Positions 20,633 to 22,230 of a DNA stretch of 22,230 nucleotides are shown here, one piece after another; position 1 is the first letter of the stretch, and the number at the start of each line of letters is the position of its first letter. Both the position numbers and the translations under genes were made by a program. The notes beneath the pieces are model-generated. The model was not told where the DNA came from. It ran no database searches and saw only the letters and a list, made by a program, of their open reading frames with translations. The stretch is from HGM11416 sp045596285 (GTDB taxonomy: Bacteria; Bacillota; Clostridia; Christensenellales; Borkfalkiaceae): NCBI GenBank assembly GCA_045596285.1, contig JAZOCA010000160.1, positions 1 through 22,230 on the forward strand, in the 5' to 3' direction.

Positions 20633-22230
20633 TTATTCGCCTGTGTAATTATAGGTTATAGTGTAGTCACCTGTATAACGATTCCAATAACTACCTTTTG
20701 AAATAGCATTCCACTGACTTTGCGTTCCACAGTAATAAATATTTTTTAAACTATAACAATCCTCGAACGCATAAGAACCAATAGAAGTTACGCTATCACC
20801 TATTACTACTGACGTTAAACTATCGCAACCATTGAACGCAGAATCACCAATAGAAGTAACGGAATCACCTATTACTACTGACGTTAAACCACTGCAATTA
20901 TCGAAACACTTCTCTCCAATTATTGTTACACCATCTTCTAAAACTATGTTTTCAATATATACACAATTTCGAAATCCCCCTAATATGCGCCCTCCAATTA
21001 CAGTTACTGTTTTTAATGCACGCGGAATATAAAATGAATCAAAATATGTCGAACTTCCACTTCCAGAATAAATAGTATAATTTTGATTTATTTTACTAGC
21101 TCCCAAATAAGAATCCCTTCCAAACAAATAACCAAATAATGATGAAGTAGAAACTTCTGTTGGACTTTTAGTTTTCCCTACAAAAGGAATTTTTAAAGTT
21201 TCCAAATTCGAGCAGCCGCTAAAAATTGCTTCGCCCATTTTCGTTATATTATCTAAAATAGTAACACTTTTAAGGTTATCACAATCCAAGAAAGCTTTCG
21301 AAGCAATTTTTGTTATCTTAAATTCATCTATTGTTTCAGGAATGCTTATTTCCGTCAAGGTTTTTCCGTAGTTTGTTAAACCAAGAATTTCCCTGTCCTC
21401 ATGGTCAAATACTTTTTCCCATTTTGCTGTTAAAATCTTATTTCCAACACAACCTTCTAATGTATTCAGTATTTTTTCATTATCACACCAACCTATAAAA
21501 TCATATCCATTCTTTTGTGGACACAATAACAAAGTGGTACTCTCTATATTATACGATGTTGGATTTTCTCCCTCTAATGATCCACCATCCAAGTTATAGT
21601 TGATACTATAATTTATTGGTCTCCATTGTGCAAAAATAGTAATATTTTGTACTACAGGTTTTGCAAAATCATAATCCCAACCGATAAAAGAATATCCTAA
21701 CCGTTCAATATCTAGCTGTGGTAATGCTACAAGAAATCCCTCCTCCACTTGTTGTTTTTCAATCAGTGTTCCACCGAGCGTATCAAAGACAACATCATAT
21801 ATTGGACGGCGACGAATTGTTACAATAAATGTATTTCTAGGAACATTATCAAAAAGTTCAAAAATATAAAACACATTATCCCCAACTGATAACGGAACAA
21901 TTTTTGTAAGAACTGTTTGAATCCCATACTTATCTAAACTAACAATATACTCTTTATTTAAAGCTATAGAAATTTCCTCAAGAAAAGAATAATTATCACT
22001 TGAGTTTGAAACAACTCCATACACATTTTTTCCTGTTACTTCTAAAGTATTAAATTGTATATTCGATAAAATATCTTCAGCAACACCATCTTGAGCCCCA
22101 GCACTTGATGAAGGGGATTGAGTACTTTCACTTGAAATAATTCCGCCTAAACTTGAAGATGATTCTACACTATCATTACTTTTTAAACTCAAACAAGTTA
22201 CAATAACTAAAGAAGATATAGCGACAACTG
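20633..22230 (-). CDS. BspA-like leucine-rich-repeat lipoprotein, N-terminus cut by the window edge
   Basis: About 531 residues are visible; the frame stays open to the right edge. The first visible residues are VVAISSLVIVTC, the end of a lipoprotein signal with Cys at visible residue 12, so the missing part is probably only a few residues. The TTG at 22192 lies after this Cys and is not the start. A Ser-rich linker follows, then an unassigned region. Two Listeria-Bacteroides (InlB B-type) repeats cover about 142-272, each with a GY-F-IGW core. BspA-type LRR_5 repeats follow to about 515 (IASKAFLDCDNLKSVTI, GDSVTSIGDSAFNGCDSLTS). It ends with a YCGTQSQWNAI segment typical of such proteins. 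Surface adhesion or protein binding is the usual role of this class. It is a single gene with its own terminator. Confidence 0.9.
   Translation of the reverse strand, partial: VVAISSLVIVTCLSLKSNDSVESSSSLGGIISSESTQSPSSSAGAQDGVAEDILSNIQFNTLEVTGKNVYGVVSNSSDNYSFLEEISIALNKEYIVSLDKYGIQTVLTKIVPLSVGDNVFYIFELFDNVPRNTFIVTIRRRPIYDVVFDTLGGTLIEKQQVEEGFLVALPQLDIERLGYSFIGWDYDFAKPVVQNITIFAQWRPINYSINYNLDGGSLEGENPTSYNIESTTLLLCPQKNGYDFIGWCDNEKILNTLEGCVGNKILTAKWEKVFDHEDREILGLTNYGKTLTEISIPETIDEFKITKIASKAFLDCDNLKSVTILDNITKMGEAIFSGCSNLETLKIPFVGKTKSPTEVSTSSLFGYLFGRDSYLGASKINQNYTIYSGSGSSTYFDSFYIPRALKTVTVIGGRILGGFRNCVYIENIVLEDGVTIIGEKCFDNCSGLTSVVIGDSVTSIGDSAFNGCDSLTSVVIGDSVTSIGSYAFEDCYSLKNIYYCGTQSQWNAISKGSYWNRYTGDYTITYNYTGE
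20758..20890 (-). repeat. 69-bp leucine-rich-repeat units in DNA
   Basis: The segment TCACCTATTACTACTGACG begins at 20796 and again at 20865, exactly 69 bp (23 residues) apart, with much of the unit between conserved. These are recently copied LRR_5 units. Confidence 0.85.

Noticed and set aside
22193..22230. Start of the leucine-rich-repeat protein at the TTG at 22192
   Set aside because: The frame continues upstream into a lipoprotein signal ending in IVTC, so the real start is outside the window.

Overview
The window is AT-rich. Almost every gene lies on the minus strand, with AAGGAG-type ribosome binding sites, lipoprotein signals ending in a lipobox Cys, YesM/YesN-type regulation and LplABC-type sugar transport. 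This points to a low-GC Gram-positive, most likely an uncultured anaerobic gut-type Clostridia relative. That placement is inferred from gene content; there is no rRNA or tRNA here to test it.

Layout from left to right (transcription runs right to left). Positions 1-2988 hold part of a type I restriction-modification operon: hsdM, then an unrecognised 144-residue protein, then a KAP-family P-loop NTPase that runs off the left edge. No hsdS or hsdR is seen. Positions 3374-13484 form one carbohydrate locus read in this order: solute-binding lipoprotein, two CUT1 permeases, a BMP/PnrA-like lipoprotein with an unknown C-terminal domain, a repeat-bearing Ig-like lipoprotein, a GH37-like glycosidase and a short GH31 glycosidase. 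Positions 13614-16503 encode a YesN/AraC-type response regulator and a YesM-type histidine kinase, very probably the regulators of that locus. Capture and import would occur at the membrane. The two hydrolases have no signal peptide and would act in the cytoplasm. No transporter ATPase is present, as is usual for CUT1 systems that share an MsmX/MsmK-type ATPase. Positions 17384-19867 encode a large secreted SGNH/GDSL hydrolase with Cys-rich repeats and a possible LAGTG wall-sorting tail. Positions 20633-22230 encode a BspA-like leucine-rich-repeat lipoprotein cut by the right edge.

The most unusual structure is non-coding. A module of roughly 155-205 bp occurs three times (3084-3290, 16749-16907, 20111-20265), always in the same orientation. 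Read on the minus strand, it carries a hairpin plus T-run, an AT-rich spacer, and then a promoter whose -35 box sits inside a 10-2-10 palindrome, with exactly 17 nt to a TATACT -10 box. The three copies stand upstream of unrelated units: the hsdM operon, the kinase/regulator pair and the SGNH hydrolase. It looks like a dispersed promoter/insulator repeat with a shared operator.

The gene-poor stretches (2989-3373, 16504-17383, 19868-20632) also hold other hairpins, two very small plus-strand candidate ORFs followed by terminators, and nested inverted repeats in the leader of the SGNH gene.
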